Assembly (NCBI RefSeq): GCF_900143075.1
Contig: NZ_FRCY01000003.1
Location: forward strand, 1 to 64,000
Direction of reading: 5' to 3'
Source: Cyclobacterium lianum
GTDB taxonomy: Bacteria; Bacteroidota; Bacteroidia; Cytophagales; Cyclobacteriaceae
Length of the DNA: 64,000 nucleotides
In this document: positions 25,634 to 35,702 of the stretch, piece after piece
Numbering within the stretch: the first letter of the stretch is position 1
Layout: the number at the start of each line of letters is the position of its first letter
Notes under the pieces: generated by a model
Told to the model about the DNA's origin: nothing
Databases searched by the model: none
The model's input: the letters and a program-made list of their open reading frames with translations, nothing else
Position numbers and translations under genes: made by a program

Positions 25634-28189
25634 CTATACCTGTTTCAGCAACAGGTTTTCTCTTCCCATATGCGGATCGGATCGGCTATGTCGGCCAAAC
25701 TCCAATCTACCGGCGTACCGTTTCAGGAACGCGTCATTTTCAGTCTGTAGCAGGCTGAAATCATACCATCCATGGCTGGAAGCGGTAGCGATACGTACAG
25801 ATTTCCTGTCTCCGGCAGGGAGGATAAGCGACTTGCTCCCCTGACCATAGGCATTGTCCTGTACCCGTACCGATACGGGTTTGCGGTCCTGGTTCTCAAG
25901 CTCAATGAGAAAATATCCCTTACCTGACACAAAGTCTTCCGACTTGTAAACAGATTTGGTTTTCAGGCCACTTGTCTTATTATTTCCTCTGAATTCCCGA
26001 AAAAATCCATTCGGCCCATATACCAGGAGGTGGTAATGTTCGTCCCGGAAAGCCTCCAAAGGCCATTGATATAGCAATTGATCTCCGGGTTTCAGCGCAA
26101 ATGACCAGGATCTCATTGTAATCAACTGACCGGTTTTGCTGTCCCTGAAGGTTCCGGGTGCATATACCAAAAACGGAGCTCCTAGCGCCTTTTTCCCAAA
26201 TTTTCGATCGGAAGCGTTAAAGGTGAGGGCAAACGTTCCCTTCGCAGTATCCACCTCACCATCCACGTACAACTCATAGGCAAGCGCACTGGAAGGCCGG
26301 GTACCCGTTTCCTGCTTTGGTATCCAGGGGGAATCCATTGGGTTCCTATTGGCCTGCTGGATTTCGTTTTGGTCAAGCACTTTAAAATTGTCCGGCAAGT
26401 CTTTGAAGGCGGCATTGTAGATGGACTTCACATGTTCCTCCATATCTACGGATTCCGGCAATGGAATTTCTTCGCCATTGTAGGGCCTGAATACAGAGGT
26501 TAGATCTCCACAAATATTTCTTCTCCAGGAGCTAATATTGTCTTCATGTAGCCGCTTTCCGGTTTTATGAGACAATAACTTTTCCATAAACATGATGGTA
26601 GAGGTGATATCGCACACTTCGGAGTTGACCCAGCCTCCCCTGCTCCAGGGTGAGGCCACAATCAAAGGCACACGGTACCCAAGTCCTACCGGACTTTCTC
26701 TGGCATCTTCCGGCCTTATGCCCGGATAGCTCAATTCCTGATCCAGGGTCACAAATTCACTCCTGGCATCCAACCCTTCCGAAAGCCTGCCTGTAGAAAG
26801 ATCACCGGGTTTAGGGGGAACAAAGGGAGGTACATGGTCAAAATAACCATCATTCTCATCATAATTGAGGATGAATATGGTCTTTTTCCATACTTCCGGA
26901 TCACTGGTAAGTATATCCAGGGCTTCAGAAACATACCAGGCACCGTACCAGGGTGCACTTGGATGGTCGGAGAAGTTTTTTGGTGCTACAAGATAAGAAA
27001 CGGTGGGCAGTGTGCCCTTTTTCACATCCTGTCGGAAAGCATGAAATATATCCCCTTTGGGTATTCTGGTCTCCCGTTCTACCCCCTGATCCTTGAATTG
27101 TAAACGTTCCGTATGGTGGTAATCCGGATCTCCTGTATTGGTCGTAAACGCCCTTTGGTGCAATTCCCGCTCTCTGTCACTCAACTTCGCGAACTTTTCC
27201 GGATTAAACTCAGCAATGGTTTCTTTCACAAAACGCAAATCGGCCTTTTTCTGCTCCAGTTCATTCCGCATAGCTTCATTTTCTGTGGTACCGTCCAGCG
27301 AATTTTCCAGTTGGGCTATTTCTTTCGAAAGCCTTTGTTGCTGATGCTGAAGGTACTCATAATGTCCTGGCGTGTATCGTACACCAAACTGCCTGAACCA
27401 CTCCAGGTTATTGTCGGTAAAATTAGCCAGCCAGGATTCATCTTCACCTTCCAGTAATGTATTGACGCTAACCTCATTTTGATACACCTTCCAGGAAATG
27501 CCATGATCCTGGAGCCGCTCCGGAAAAGTCTTCCAATCTACTTCTTTGCCATAGGTATGTTCCCCGTTCCTTACCAGGGGTTTCTCTCCCGGATTCCCAA
27601 CAGACTTACCTGCCCAGAGGTAATTTCTATTGGTGGTAGTACCTGTGAGAGACGCACAAAAGTGTTGGTCACACACAGTAAAAGCTTCGGCAAACGCGTA
27701 ATAGAAAGGGATATCTTCGCGGTCATAAAAGCCCATGGTAAGGGGTACATGGCGAAAGGCTTCTCTTCCAGGCCTTTTGGCCTCTATCCACCCATCGTGC
27801 CGTCCGCCATTTCTCGCATCCACCTGATTTTCCCAGGAATGCGGTATGGCACTCATCCATGTGGCTTTTGTGTCTTTGATGTTCAGTCGGAAAGGGGCGA
27901 AAGTTTGCCCCTGATTGTCTTTCTGAAGCCATATCGGGCTCTGATCGGCGTGCCGGAGGGCCCTGGGATCATTGAACCCCCTCACACCCTTCAATTTGCC
28001 AAAGCAATGGTCAAAGGAACGGTTTTCCTGCATCAGGATCACCACGTGTTCGGCATCCAGGTAGGTACTTCCAGGCTCTGGGTTAATGGCCATGGCTTTC
28101 TGTATGGTAGCAGGCAGACTCCCCCAGAGTCCGGCACCGCCGGTGAAAAGGGCTGCCTTTTTTAAAAATTCTCTTCTGTTATCCTTCAT
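25634..28189 (-). CDS. Phosphocholine-specific phospholipase C, Tat-exported
   Basis: An 851-residue enzyme of the bacterial non-hemolytic/hemolytic phospholipase C family. A twin-arginine signal (NRREFLKKAALF) is at the N-terminus. The catalytic phosphoesterase domain shows HVVILMQENRSFDHCFGKLKG (metal ligands Glu-Asn and Asp) around residue 47, LTGTTTNRNYLW (catalytic Thr region) and NYDENDGYFDHVPPFVPP (second metal site). Two C-terminal beta-domains of the DUF756 type follow (about 610-850). The enzyme hydrolyses phosphatidylcholine, and sometimes sphingomyelin or phosphatidylethanolamine, to diacylglycerol and phospho-head group. It is the last gene after susC-susD on the minus strand, separated from susD by a strong hairpin, so it may be expressed at a different level. 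Confidence 0.93.
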   Translation of the reverse strand: MKDNRREFLKKAALFTGGAGLWGSLPATIQKAMAINPEPGSTYLDAEHVVILMQENRSFDHCFGKLKGVRGFNDPRALRHADQSPIWLQKDNQGQTFAPFRLNIKDTKATWMSAIPHSWENQVDARNGGRHDGWIEAKRPGREAFRHVPLTMGFYDREDIPFYYAFAEAFTVCDQHFCASLTGTTTNRNYLWAGKSVGNPGEKPLVRNGEHTYGKEVDWKTFPERLQDHGISWKVYQNEVSVNTLLEGEDESWLANFTDNNLEWFRQFGVRYTPGHYEYLQHQQQRLSKEIAQLENSLDGTTENEAMRNELEQKKADLRFVKETIAEFNPEKFAKLSDRERELHQRAFTTNTGDPDYHHTERLQFKDQGVERETRIPKGDIFHAFRQDVKKGTLPTVSYLVAPKNFSDHPSAPWYGAWYVSEALDILTSDPEVWKKTIFILNYDENDGYFDHVPPFVPPKPGDLSTGRLSEGLDARSEFVTLDQELSYPGIRPEDARESPVGLGYRVPLIVASPWSRGGWVNSEVCDITSTIMFMEKLLSHKTGKRLHEDNISSWRRNICGDLTSVFRPYNGEEIPLPESVDMEEHVKSIYNAAFKDLPDNFKVLDQNEIQQANRNPMDSPWIPKQETGTRPSSALAYELYVDGEVDTAKGTFALTFNASDRKFGKKALGAPFLVYAPGTFRDSKTGQLITMRSWSFALKPGDQLLYQWPLEAFRDEHYHLLVYGPNGFFREFRGNNKTSGLKTKSVYKSEDFVSGKGYFLIELENQDRKPVSVRVQDNAYGQGSKSLILPAGDRKSVRIATASSHGWYDFSLLQTENDAFLKRYAGRLEFGRHSRSDPHMGRENLLLKQV

Positions 28190-28245
28190 ATTGATTACAC
28201 TTTCTTATGCGCTCTGATCATTTGGGTAAATCATTTGCCTAAACC

Positions 28246-28284
28246 AAACCCCCGAAGAAATATCTGGTTTTTCTTCGGGGGTTT
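28246..28284. terminator. Strong hairpin between susD and phospholipase C genes
   Basis: Fifteen-base arms AAACCCCCGAAGAAA / TTTCTTCGGGGGTTT with a nine-base loop. Long T runs do not follow on either side, so it may be a terminator, an attenuator or an RNA-stabilising element between the two genes. Confidence 0.65.
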
Positions 28285-28298
28285 CGGATCTTTATCTT

Positions 28299-29852
28299 TT
28301 AGTCTACATCCCACCAAACCCGGGTGGTGATCCTATCCTCTCCCTGTACATTCACGGCATCCTGATAATTATCCCTGTTTAAAGCCTGGACACTTGTCGG
28401 GTACATAAACCTCACCGGCACTGCATCAATGTATGCTGCCGGGCCAGGTTGAATTTCGGGAATACCGGTCCTCCGCCAGTCAAACCAACCTTCCAGACCA
28501 TTGAAAAATAAAGCCAGCCATTTCTGCGTGGCAATTTTGGTCAGTTTCTCCTGTTGACTACCCAGATATGCCACCTCTGCCTGAGAAAAATACTCAGGAG
28601 CCGGCTGCACTGCATCTGCCAACACATTGAGATTTGCCACACGCAGCCGCTCCTCATAGTAATCAAAAGAAGCACGCATCCCATTGTCATAATAAGTGGC
28701 GGCATCTCCTTCGCTGATATATCCTTTTTCTCTGGCCTCTGCCAGAATAAATTGCAATTCCGGATAACTCATCAGTATGGTCTGAAATCCCACCGGCGAA
28801 GCAAATTCAGAACAGGTAAGACAAGAAAAAAGCAAACCTACCCGGGAGATAAAATTTGAGCCTCCCTTATTGGGATCACCCGAAGGTGAATACCCGTAGG
28901 CATTTTCATCCGCAAGCCCATTGGGAACCCCGGCATAATCGTCCGGATCTCCTATAAGCCCTGCTCCACTGTCATTTGTGGGCTGAAAGTAGGCAAAAAG
29001 TCTGGGGTCATTCATGTCTTTAAGGTATCCCTCTATGGTTGTACTCAACCGGTATTCGTCAAAGGATCCTGACCTGGTGGTATACAGGTAGTGCTGATTG
29101 GGCACATCCTGGAGGTACTGCAGAGCAGCATTATCGGCATTGCTTTCAAACAGGGGAAACTGATCCGGGTTACTGACGATGGACTGCATGGCCGCAGAAG
29201 GGTCCTCCCTGTCTGAAAGCCGCATCAATGCCCTTAATCGCAAGGAATTGGCCAGTTTTTTCCATTTCATCACATCCCCCTGAAACAGGATGTCCCCATC
29301 CAGGCCTTCCGAGGAGCTCCCAAGGAGTTGATTGGCGCGCTCCAAGTCTGCAAGGATGCCATCGTATATGACATCCTGCCTGTCAAATTTGGGATAATTG
29401 ATTCCTTCCTTAGCACCTATGGCTTCCGTATAGGGCAGATCGCCATAGGCATCTGTCATGAATGCGTACATCAAAGATTTCATAACGAGTGCTACGCCAA
29501 GATAGTTGTTTTCTCCCAACTCTCCGGAGATCAATTCCATATTGTTTACATCCCTAAGCGTATTGTAAAAAACGCTATAGGGGTTTCCTTCCGGGCCCCA
29601 GTTGTATCGATCTTCGTTGGTAAATTGAATTTTTGCAGTGTATTGCATGACCACGTTCCCGATTCCCCAACCTTTCCCGACAATTTCGTTTGCCGCATTT
29701 CTGATAATGTTTGGCAAGAGCAGGGAAGACGACACCGTCTCCGGGCTGTTGGGGTTGCTATTGATCTCCTCAAAGTCCTTGTCGCAGCTAAAGCACACCA
29801 GCGCAAAGAATAGTACCATGGGCTTAATGTAATAGTGATATTTTACTTTCAT
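28299..29852 (-). CDS. SusD/RagB-type (SusD-like_2) lipoprotein
   Basis: A 517-residue surface lipoprotein when started at ATG 29852 (MKVKYHYYIKPM); an in-frame start at 29963 would add 37 residues without signal-peptide character. The lipobox is CFSC (Cys about residue 22), followed by DKDFEEINSNPNSPE, the signature start of the SusD-like family PF12771/PF12741. Later family segments include LVMKSLMYAFMTDAYGDLPY and ELQFILAEAREKGYI. It should form a complex with the upstream SusC protein, 124 bases away. Its neighbour on the other side is phospholipase C, suggesting a lipid-derived or phosphorylated ligand rather than a glycan. Confidence 0.92.
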   Translation of the reverse strand: MKVKYHYYIKPMVLFFALVCFSCDKDFEEINSNPNSPETVSSSLLLPNIIRNAANEIVGKGWGIGNVVMQYTAKIQFTNEDRYNWGPEGNPYSVFYNTLRDVNNMELISGELGENNYLGVALVMKSLMYAFMTDAYGDLPYTEAIGAKEGINYPKFDRQDVIYDGILADLERANQLLGSSSEGLDGDILFQGDVMKWKKLANSLRLRALMRLSDREDPSAAMQSIVSNPDQFPLFESNADNAALQYLQDVPNQHYLYTTRSGSFDEYRLSTTIEGYLKDMNDPRLFAYFQPTNDSGAGLIGDPDDYAGVPNGLADENAYGYSPSGDPNKGGSNFISRVGLLFSCLTCSEFASPVGFQTILMSYPELQFILAEAREKGYISEGDAATYYDNGMRASFDYYEERLRVANLNVLADAVQPAPEYFSQAEVAYLGSQQEKLTKIATQKWLALFFNGLEGWFDWRRTGIPEIQPGPAAYIDAVPVRFMYPTSVQALNRDNYQDAVNVQGEDRITTRVWWDVD

Positions 29853-29976
29853 GATTTTTTCATTTAAATTTTTTGGCAGAAAAATCCGGAATACCTGAAG
29901 GTTTACCGCAATCCGGGCGGCACTTTTCGGCCCTTGTACCCGCATACCGGAGTTTCTATCCATCCCATTTTATATG

Positions 29977-32900
29977 TTAAAATTTGAGATTCAGGTTAAA
30001 ACCCACACTTCTGGTCGATGGAAAGGACATGTCTTCCACTCCGGGGATAAGGGTACCGCCACTCATAGACATGGTTTCCGGATCGAAATGGGGGTTTTCA
30101 GTCCACAAGGCCAGATTTCTGGCTACCAGCGAAAGTCTGGCTTCCCGGAAGGGCAATTTGCTGATAGCCGCACCTGGAAGGTTATATCCCAGCGTAATTT
30201 CCCTTAATTTTACAAATGAGGCATCATACTTTGCCGCTTCCACGTTGCTTCTCTCGTAATACCTGTTGTGCCAGTCCCGCGAACTGATTTTCATTTCGTT
30301 CGGCACATAGCTGCCATCTGCCGTCTGTATCACACCGGGACTGATGATGCCATTGCCTTCCTGAGACAGATCATAGCCATTTTCCCGGCCCAGCAAGGTT
30401 TCCTCCAGTTGCCCGGAGGTACTGCCGATGGTTTTTGTCCTGGACACCACAATGCCCCCATAGCGGATATCGAATAAAAACCCGAAGGTCAATCGCTTGT
30501 AGTTGAAGTTGTTTTGAATTCCCAGCATCCAATCCGGATTATAATTCCCCTGCAGCACCAATTCAGTGGCCGTAAGAGGGGTTCCGGAGGTATTGTGAAT
30601 GATCTGCCCAAAATAGGGACTGTTGGCATCTGTTACCCGGGCAAAGCCCCGGCCGTAGATATTCCCCATGCGTTCGCCGATCCGGGCCTGAATGGTAGCA
30701 CCATTTCTGCCGACCATGGAATAGGTGTCCAGATCGTCAGTAAGCTCCAATACCTTACTCCTGTTACGTGTAAAATTAGCCGATACATTCCAATTTAAAC
30801 CAGTTACATTTTGTATGGGACTACCCGTGAGGACCAATTCTATTCCGTTGTTCTGGATCTCTCCGGCATTGATGATCCTGCTGGCATAGCCGGTCGCGAT
30901 ATCGAGTTCTATAGGGATAATCTGGTTTCTGGTCCTGTTGTCGTAGTAGGTAAAATCCAGGCCCAATCTACCTTTCAGAAGTCTCAGGTCGGTACCCACT
31001 TCGAAGGATCCGGTTCTTTCCGGTTTTAGCTCCGCATTAGCCAGTCGGTTGGATTCAGTCTTACTTTGTATTGACCCCCAGGCAGCAACGGGATTAAAAA
31101 CATTGGTGAGACTGTATGGATTGGTATCATTCCCCACTTCAGCATAAGCCGCCCGAACTTTAAAGAATGAAATAGCAGCCGGCAGGGTCAGCATATCAGA
31201 AATCACTCCACTCATGGTTACAGAAGGGTAGAAATAGCTGTTATTTGCTATGGGAAGTGTACTGGACCAATCATTCCTACCGGTAATGTCCAGAAAGAGA
31301 ATATTGTTGTATCCTATCTGCCCAAAGCCATACAGGGAATTAATCCTTTTCTCAGACACCATGTGTTCCACCTGCAGGTTTACGGCTGTGTTGGTAAAAT
31401 TATAAATGCCCGGAATCAACAACTGTGGCGCCATGGTTCGGGTAAACCTGTTTTCCTGCACCATCTGGTTTCCTCCCAGAGAAAGCGAATACGACCATTT
31501 CAGGTTATCGGTTTCGGAATATGTCAACAGAAAATCGGTGTTTCGCTCACTGAAAAACACGGCGTCTTCCCGATAACTTCCCAGGGGAAACCTCATGGTA
31601 CTAAAAGCTCTTTTACGATCTCTAAGGTCATTGTACAGGTCCAGGCCTGTCCTGACCATCAGATTAAGCTTGTCCATGATTTTATAATTGGCCACCACAT
31701 TGCCAAAAATTCTGTCCTTGCTTTGGCCGTTGGTATTTTCAAAGACATTAAAATAAGGATTGTCGTGATAGTTGTAATTGTAATTGAATTGTTGTCTGCC
31801 TTCTAAACCCGGCATCCAGTAATCCCTGAGACTTGCTGTATTGATCTGTCTTCCGTACCATATCCACAGATACATCAGACTTTCTGTGCCGTAGCTGATA
31901 CTCGGCCTGTTACCGCTGTTGGTTTTCTGATAGTTGATCGCTGTGGTTATGCTCAACCTATCGGTGATCTGGCTGCTTCCGTTGAAGGCGAGGGTATTCC
32001 GTTTGAGGTCCGTATTGGGTATGGTGCCTTTCTGGTCCAGATTGGTCCAGGAAAACCGGAAGTTCGACTTTTCATTGCCTGAGGCGATGGATACGTTGTT
32101 GGATAGCGTGACCCCAGTCTGAAAAAAGTCATTGATATTGTTGGGTCGGGATACCCAGGGTGTTGGCGTAATGGTGCTTCCTTCAGGGGCATTCAGGTCC
32201 CCTCCCCTGAAGCCAGCTACATTTCTGGGAGAATCAAATTGCGGAATAGTTGTACCCTGATCCATTTCCGGGCCCCAGCTTTCGTCTACCCCATCTGCAA
32301 TCCCAGCTCCTGCGCCATTCACAAACGAGAAAAGTCCATTATTCCCCTGGCCGTACCTGTCCTGCCAGTCCGGTAAAACCAAAGGGCTGTCGAAGGTGGT
32401 ATTGGAGTTGATCGTTATACCCAGTCCCTTTTTATTTTTGCCCGATTTGGTCGTGATGAGGATGGCTCCGTTTGCTGCTCTGGAGCCATAGAGCGCTGCG
32501 GCGGCTGGCCCTTTCAGTATACTCATAGACGCAATGTCATCCGGATTAATCTCGCCGGCAGGATTGCCATAATCTACCTCCTGATTTCCTGAACCTGATG
32601 AGCCCACGATATTGTTGCTGATGGGAACGCCGTCGACTACAAACAATGGTTGGTTTGCATTGATATTCAGCGAAGACTCTCCCCTGATGGTTACCCTGGA
32701 CGAACCTCCGATACCACTACTTGAGTTGGTGATCTGCACTCCCGCTACCCGGCCACTGAGTGAGTTCAGAACATTGGTTTCTCTGGCTTCTGTAAATCGA
32801 TCTCCTTCCACGGCCTGAACGGAATAGCCCAGCGCTTTTGTTTCTCGTTCTACTCCCAAAGCCGTCACGACTACTTCATTCAATTCTTCGGAGGAATACT

Positions 32901-33234
32901 CCAAAGCAACATTGATGACAGAACGATTGCCTACCACGAGCTCCTGAGATTGAAATCCAATGTATGAAAACACCAGAACAGCTTCATCTGAAGGAACTTC
33001 TAACTCAAACCTGCCGTCCAGGTCTGTGACGGTGCCCCTGGTGGTCCCCTGGATCAATACAGAAGCACCCAATACAGGGTCTCCTGAGGAGCTTTCTGTG
33101 ACGAGGCCACTAATCGTTCTGGATTGGGCCCACAAAGTCTGGCTATTGGCTAAGAGCAATAGCAAGAGCAGCATGCCCAGATACTTCCAGGTACCGGCAT
33201 GATGCCCCTTTTGAAAAGGTACTGATTTTGTCAT
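29977..33234 (-). CDS. SusC/RagA family TonB-linked outer membrane protein
   Basis: A 1085-residue TonB-dependent importer. The signal peptide has a long leucine core and ends at LWAQ (about 36). A carboxypeptidase-regulatory-like domain follows (ISGLVTESSSGDPVLGASVL), then the SusC signature NEVVVTALGVERETKALGYS, a plug with VLNSLSGRVAGVQI and ILKGPAAAALYGSRAANGAILI, and the barrel, ending SVGFNLNLKF. It belongs to the ALGVERE subgroup that pairs with SusD-like_2 proteins, in contrast to the first SusC of this window. It should import the ligand captured by the downstream SusD. The 343-base leader upstream should hold the promoter. Confidence 0.95.
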   Translation of the reverse strand: MTKSVPFQKGHHAGTWKYLGMLLLLLLLANSQTLWAQSRTISGLVTESSSGDPVLGASVLIQGTTRGTVTDLDGRFELEVPSDEAVLVFSYIGFQSQELVVGNRSVINVALEYSSEELNEVVVTALGVERETKALGYSVQAVEGDRFTEARETNVLNSLSGRVAGVQITNSSSGIGGSSRVTIRGESSLNINANQPLFVVDGVPISNNIVGSSGSGNQEVDYGNPAGEINPDDIASMSILKGPAAAALYGSRAANGAILITTKSGKNKKGLGITINSNTTFDSPLVLPDWQDRYGQGNNGLFSFVNGAGAGIADGVDESWGPEMDQGTTIPQFDSPRNVAGFRGGDLNAPEGSTITPTPWVSRPNNINDFFQTGVTLSNNVSIASGNEKSNFRFSWTNLDQKGTIPNTDLKRNTLAFNGSSQITDRLSITTAINYQKTNSGNRPSISYGTESLMYLWIWYGRQINTASLRDYWMPGLEGRQQFNYNYNYHDNPYFNVFENTNGQSKDRIFGNVVANYKIMDKLNLMVRTGLDLYNDLRDRKRAFSTMRFPLGSYREDAVFFSERNTDFLLTYSETDNLKWSYSLSLGGNQMVQENRFTRTMAPQLLIPGIYNFTNTAVNLQVEHMVSEKRINSLYGFGQIGYNNILFLDITGRNDWSSTLPIANNSYFYPSVTMSGVISDMLTLPAAISFFKVRAAYAEVGNDTNPYSLTNVFNPVAAWGSIQSKTESNRLANAELKPERTGSFEVGTDLRLLKGRLGLDFTYYDNRTRNQIIPIELDIATGYASRIINAGEIQNNGIELVLTGSPIQNVTGLNWNVSANFTRNRSKVLELTDDLDTYSMVGRNGATIQARIGERMGNIYGRGFARVTDANSPYFGQIIHNTSGTPLTATELVLQGNYNPDWMLGIQNNFNYKRLTFGFLFDIRYGGIVVSRTKTIGSTSGQLEETLLGRENGYDLSQEGNGIISPGVIQTADGSYVPNEMKISSRDWHNRYYERSNVEAAKYDASFVKLREITLGYNLPGAAISKLPFREARLSLVARNLALWTENPHFDPETMSMSGGTLIPGVEDMSFPSTRSVGFNLNLKF

Positions 33235-33577
33235 AATAATGAGCGTTTAAGAAATTGGTTTTTTTAACAAAAAAAATTCAATGAGAAGCATTTACACTTA
33301 TGCCAGCCATTAAATATAAGGTAGGTCAATAGGACATGATACAAGCCGTGGATACGATCAGGAAATTTTGATAAAAACGTACAGGTAATTATTAAAATCT
33401 ACAGTATCCGAAATTCATTGTGTTTCATTTTAAATATAAACAATATTTAAGTTTATTTTAATATGGAGGCAAAAATGATTAAATAAAAATTTAAAACGAT
33501 CTGTAGCTGGTTATCTAATTATAAATAAAATGAAAAAAAATTAATACAAAATTAAAAGCAGGTACAGTCATCTCTTT
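33235..33577. other. AT-rich intergenic region upstream of susC
   Basis: This 343-base gap separates the aldehyde dehydrogenase gene from susC on the same strand. It is very AT-rich and should contain the susCD promoter. A minus-strand TAATTTTG (33547-33554) matches the -7 consensus but lies more than 300 bases from susC and has no clear -33 partner. No terminator hairpin after the dehydrogenase gene was found, so read-through from the upstream operon is possible. Confidence 0.4.
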
Positions 33578-34942
33578 CTAATCCCTGAGGTGCCAGGCCC
33601 TGGGATGGGTGAAAGCCCTGATACCCAAATGGGATAAAGTGACCCCCATGCCGGAATGTCTGCGTCCAGACCAGGGCAGACCAGGACTCACACGATCACA
33701 ACAATTCCAATAGGCCGTGCCTGTAGAGAGCTGTCGCAGTAATTGCTTTGCCCTGCTTTCATCAGCGGAGAAAACTGCTGCAGTAAGCCCATATTCGGTA
33801 TCGTTCATGAGCTGTACCGCTTCCTGATCGTTCTTCACTGACTGTATGCCAATCACAGGTCCAAAAGATTCCTCTTTCATCACAGCCATCTGGTGGTTTA
33901 CACCCGTCAAAACAGTCGGCAACAGGTAATACCCTTCCTGTTCCCCCTTTTTACCGCCCACTTCCAGACGGGCTCCTTTCTGTATTGCATCCTGTATTTG
34001 GGCCAGGATAAGATCAGGTTGCTCCTTTCTGGTAAGCGGGCCAATGTAGGTGTCGGCATGTAGTGGGTCGCCGACAACATAGCTCTTTACCTCAGCAACA
34101 AAAGCCTGCACAAATTCATCGTAAATGCGCTCGTGTACATAAATCCGCTCTACCGCACAACAGCTCTGCCCATTGTTGTAAAAGGCTCCTTCGGCTGCAT
34201 TGATGGCGGCTTGCCGGATATCAGCTACATCGTCTGCCACATATAAAGGATCTTTGCCACCCAATTCAAGTTGTACCGGCACTAACTTTCCGGCCACTCT
34301 TCCCGCAATATATTTTCCGGTACGGTAAGATCCTGTAAAAAAATAACCATCCATATCCACCTCCAGAAGCAGCTCCCCTACGGCTGGCCCGCCAATAAAG
34401 CATTCGAAAGCATTTTGTGGAATGCCCGCCTCCCAAAGCAGCTCTTTGAATTTTAAGCCGGTAAGGCTGGCGTATTCTGAGGGTTTATAAGCTACTGCAT
34501 TCCCAGCCACCAAGGCATATAAAAAAACATTATAGCCCACGTTGTAGGGAAAATTCCAGGCCGAAATATTAGCGATGACGCCCAGCGGCTCATATACAAT
34601 CTCCTCTCTTGTGGGCCCGGCCGCGGTCACAATTTCCCTGGCCAGCCATTTGGAAGCCTCCGCCTGAATATGCACTATCCGGTTATGCGCACCAGTGATC
34701 TCATTTTTTGCCTGTTGGAGAGGTTTGCCCGTTTCACTGGAAAGCAGAAGCGACAATTCATCCAGATTATTCCTGACCAACTGACCAAATTGACCGATTA
34801 CGGAGACTCTTTCCTCCAGGGGAACATCTGCCCAAAGTGGCTGACCAGACCGTAGTCTTGCCATCTTTTCGATAACACTCGCCTTATTGTCTTCCGGTAT
34901 TGATTCAATAATTTTCCCGGTAGCTGGATTGATGATGTCCAT
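33578..34942 (-). CDS. Aldehyde dehydrogenase family protein (gamma-glutamyl-aminoaldehyde step)
   Basis: A 454-residue NAD(P)-dependent aldehyde dehydrogenase. Visible motifs are the NAD-binding ISAWNFPYNVGYNVF, the catalytic Glu in ELGGKDPLYV, the catalytic Cys in YNNGQSCCAVERIYVHE, and EESFGPVIGIQ. It is slightly shorter than the usual 480-500 residues. It is the last gene of the five-gene permease-ligase operon, seven bases after the hydrolase gene. By comparison with PuuC of the putrescine pathway it should oxidise a gamma-glutamylated aminoaldehyde; if the substrate is ethanolamine the product would be gamma-glutamylglycine. The family is certain, the substrate is inference. Confidence 0.9.
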   Translation of the reverse strand: MDIINPATGKIIESIPEDNKASVIEKMARLRSGQPLWADVPLEERVSVIGQFGQLVRNNLDELSLLLSSETGKPLQQAKNEITGAHNRIVHIQAEASKWLAREIVTAAGPTREEIVYEPLGVIANISAWNFPYNVGYNVFLYALVAGNAVAYKPSEYASLTGLKFKELLWEAGIPQNAFECFIGGPAVGELLLEVDMDGYFFTGSYRTGKYIAGRVAGKLVPVQLELGGKDPLYVADDVADIRQAAINAAEGAFYNNGQSCCAVERIYVHERIYDEFVQAFVAEVKSYVVGDPLHADTYIGPLTRKEQPDLILAQIQDAIQKGARLEVGGKKGEQEGYYLLPTVLTGVNHQMAVMKEESFGPVIGIQSVKNDQEAVQLMNDTEYGLTAAVFSADESRAKQLLRQLSTGTAYWNCCDRVSPGLPWSGRRHSGMGVTLSHLGIRAFTHPRAWHLRD

Positions 34943-34949
34943 GGTCCTT

Positions 34950-35699
34950 CTATTTTTTTATTTTTGACAAGAAATAGCTATACAATTTCAACGGATCAAG
35001 AAATGGTGTGGATCTTCCTACCGAAAATTCAGGATGCCATTGCACGCCAATAATGTTTTTGTCTGGGGCATCTGATACTTCGACTGCTTCGATGATGCCA
35101 TCTACGGGACACCGGGCCAGGATGGTCAGATTTTCTCCCAGGGTCTTAATGCCCTGATGATGCACTGAATTTACGATAGGCTTGGGCAGCCTGCCATAAA
35201 TTTGTTCCAGACTAGTCCCGGGCACAAAATCAATCTGATGAACCAGCGTATCGTATTTTTGAGCATCTCTATGGATAGTAGCTTCAGGCAACTGCGTGGC
35301 GATATCCTGGTAAAGCGTTCCTCCGCAATATACGTTAAGCAACTGGAATCCCCTACAGATAGCGAGCACCGGTTTGCCCTTCCTGAATGCATAGTCCATT
35401 ATCTTCAATTCATATTTGTCGCGGTACGGATCACCGGGCCACCTGCCTGCAACAATAGGTGTTTCGCCATAGGTCTGCGGGGCCAGGTCTGTGCCACCCT
35501 GAAATACAAATCCATCCAATGCCTCCAAAATCGGCTCCAGCCGATGATAAGGAAGGTCGGGGATCAAAACGGGCAGCACCCCCTCTTCGGCCACATAGGC
35601 AAACATGTCCGACTCTACATAAGCCAGGCTTTTGGGCCCGAATACTATCCTTGAGGGGTCGGGATACATGAAACAGGAGCTTATACCGATTTTTACCAT
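34950..35699 (-). CDS. Class I glutamine amidotransferase-like hydrolase (PuuD-like)
   Basis: A 249-residue member of the gamma-glutamyl-gamma-aminobutyrate hydrolase family. The catalytic Cys lies in AICRGFQLLNVYCGGTLYQD (about residue 115) and the catalytic His in GVQWHPEFS, with NSVHHQGIK in between, all family hallmarks. The early VFQGGTDLAPQTYGE is also typical. It would cut the gamma-glutamyl amide bond at the end of the pathway and return glutamate. It starts three bases after the stop of the alcohol dehydrogenase gene and is cotranscribed with the other four genes. Confidence 0.92.
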   Translation of the reverse strand: MVKIGISSCFMYPDPSRIVFGPKSLAYVESDMFAYVAEEGVLPVLIPDLPYHRLEPILEALDGFVFQGGTDLAPQTYGETPIVAGRWPGDPYRDKYELKIMDYAFRKGKPVLAICRGFQLLNVYCGGTLYQDIATQLPEATIHRDAQKYDTLVHQIDFVPGTSLEQIYGRLPKPIVNSVHHQGIKTLGENLTILARCPVDGIIEAVEVSDAPDKNIIGVQWHPEFSVGRSTPFLDPLKLYSYFLSKIKK

Positions 35700-35702
35700 A
35701 AT

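Noticed and set aside
27479-28165. Plus-strand frame of 228 codons opposite phospholipase C
   Set aside because: The phospholipase has full catalytic motifs on the minus strand; this frame has none.
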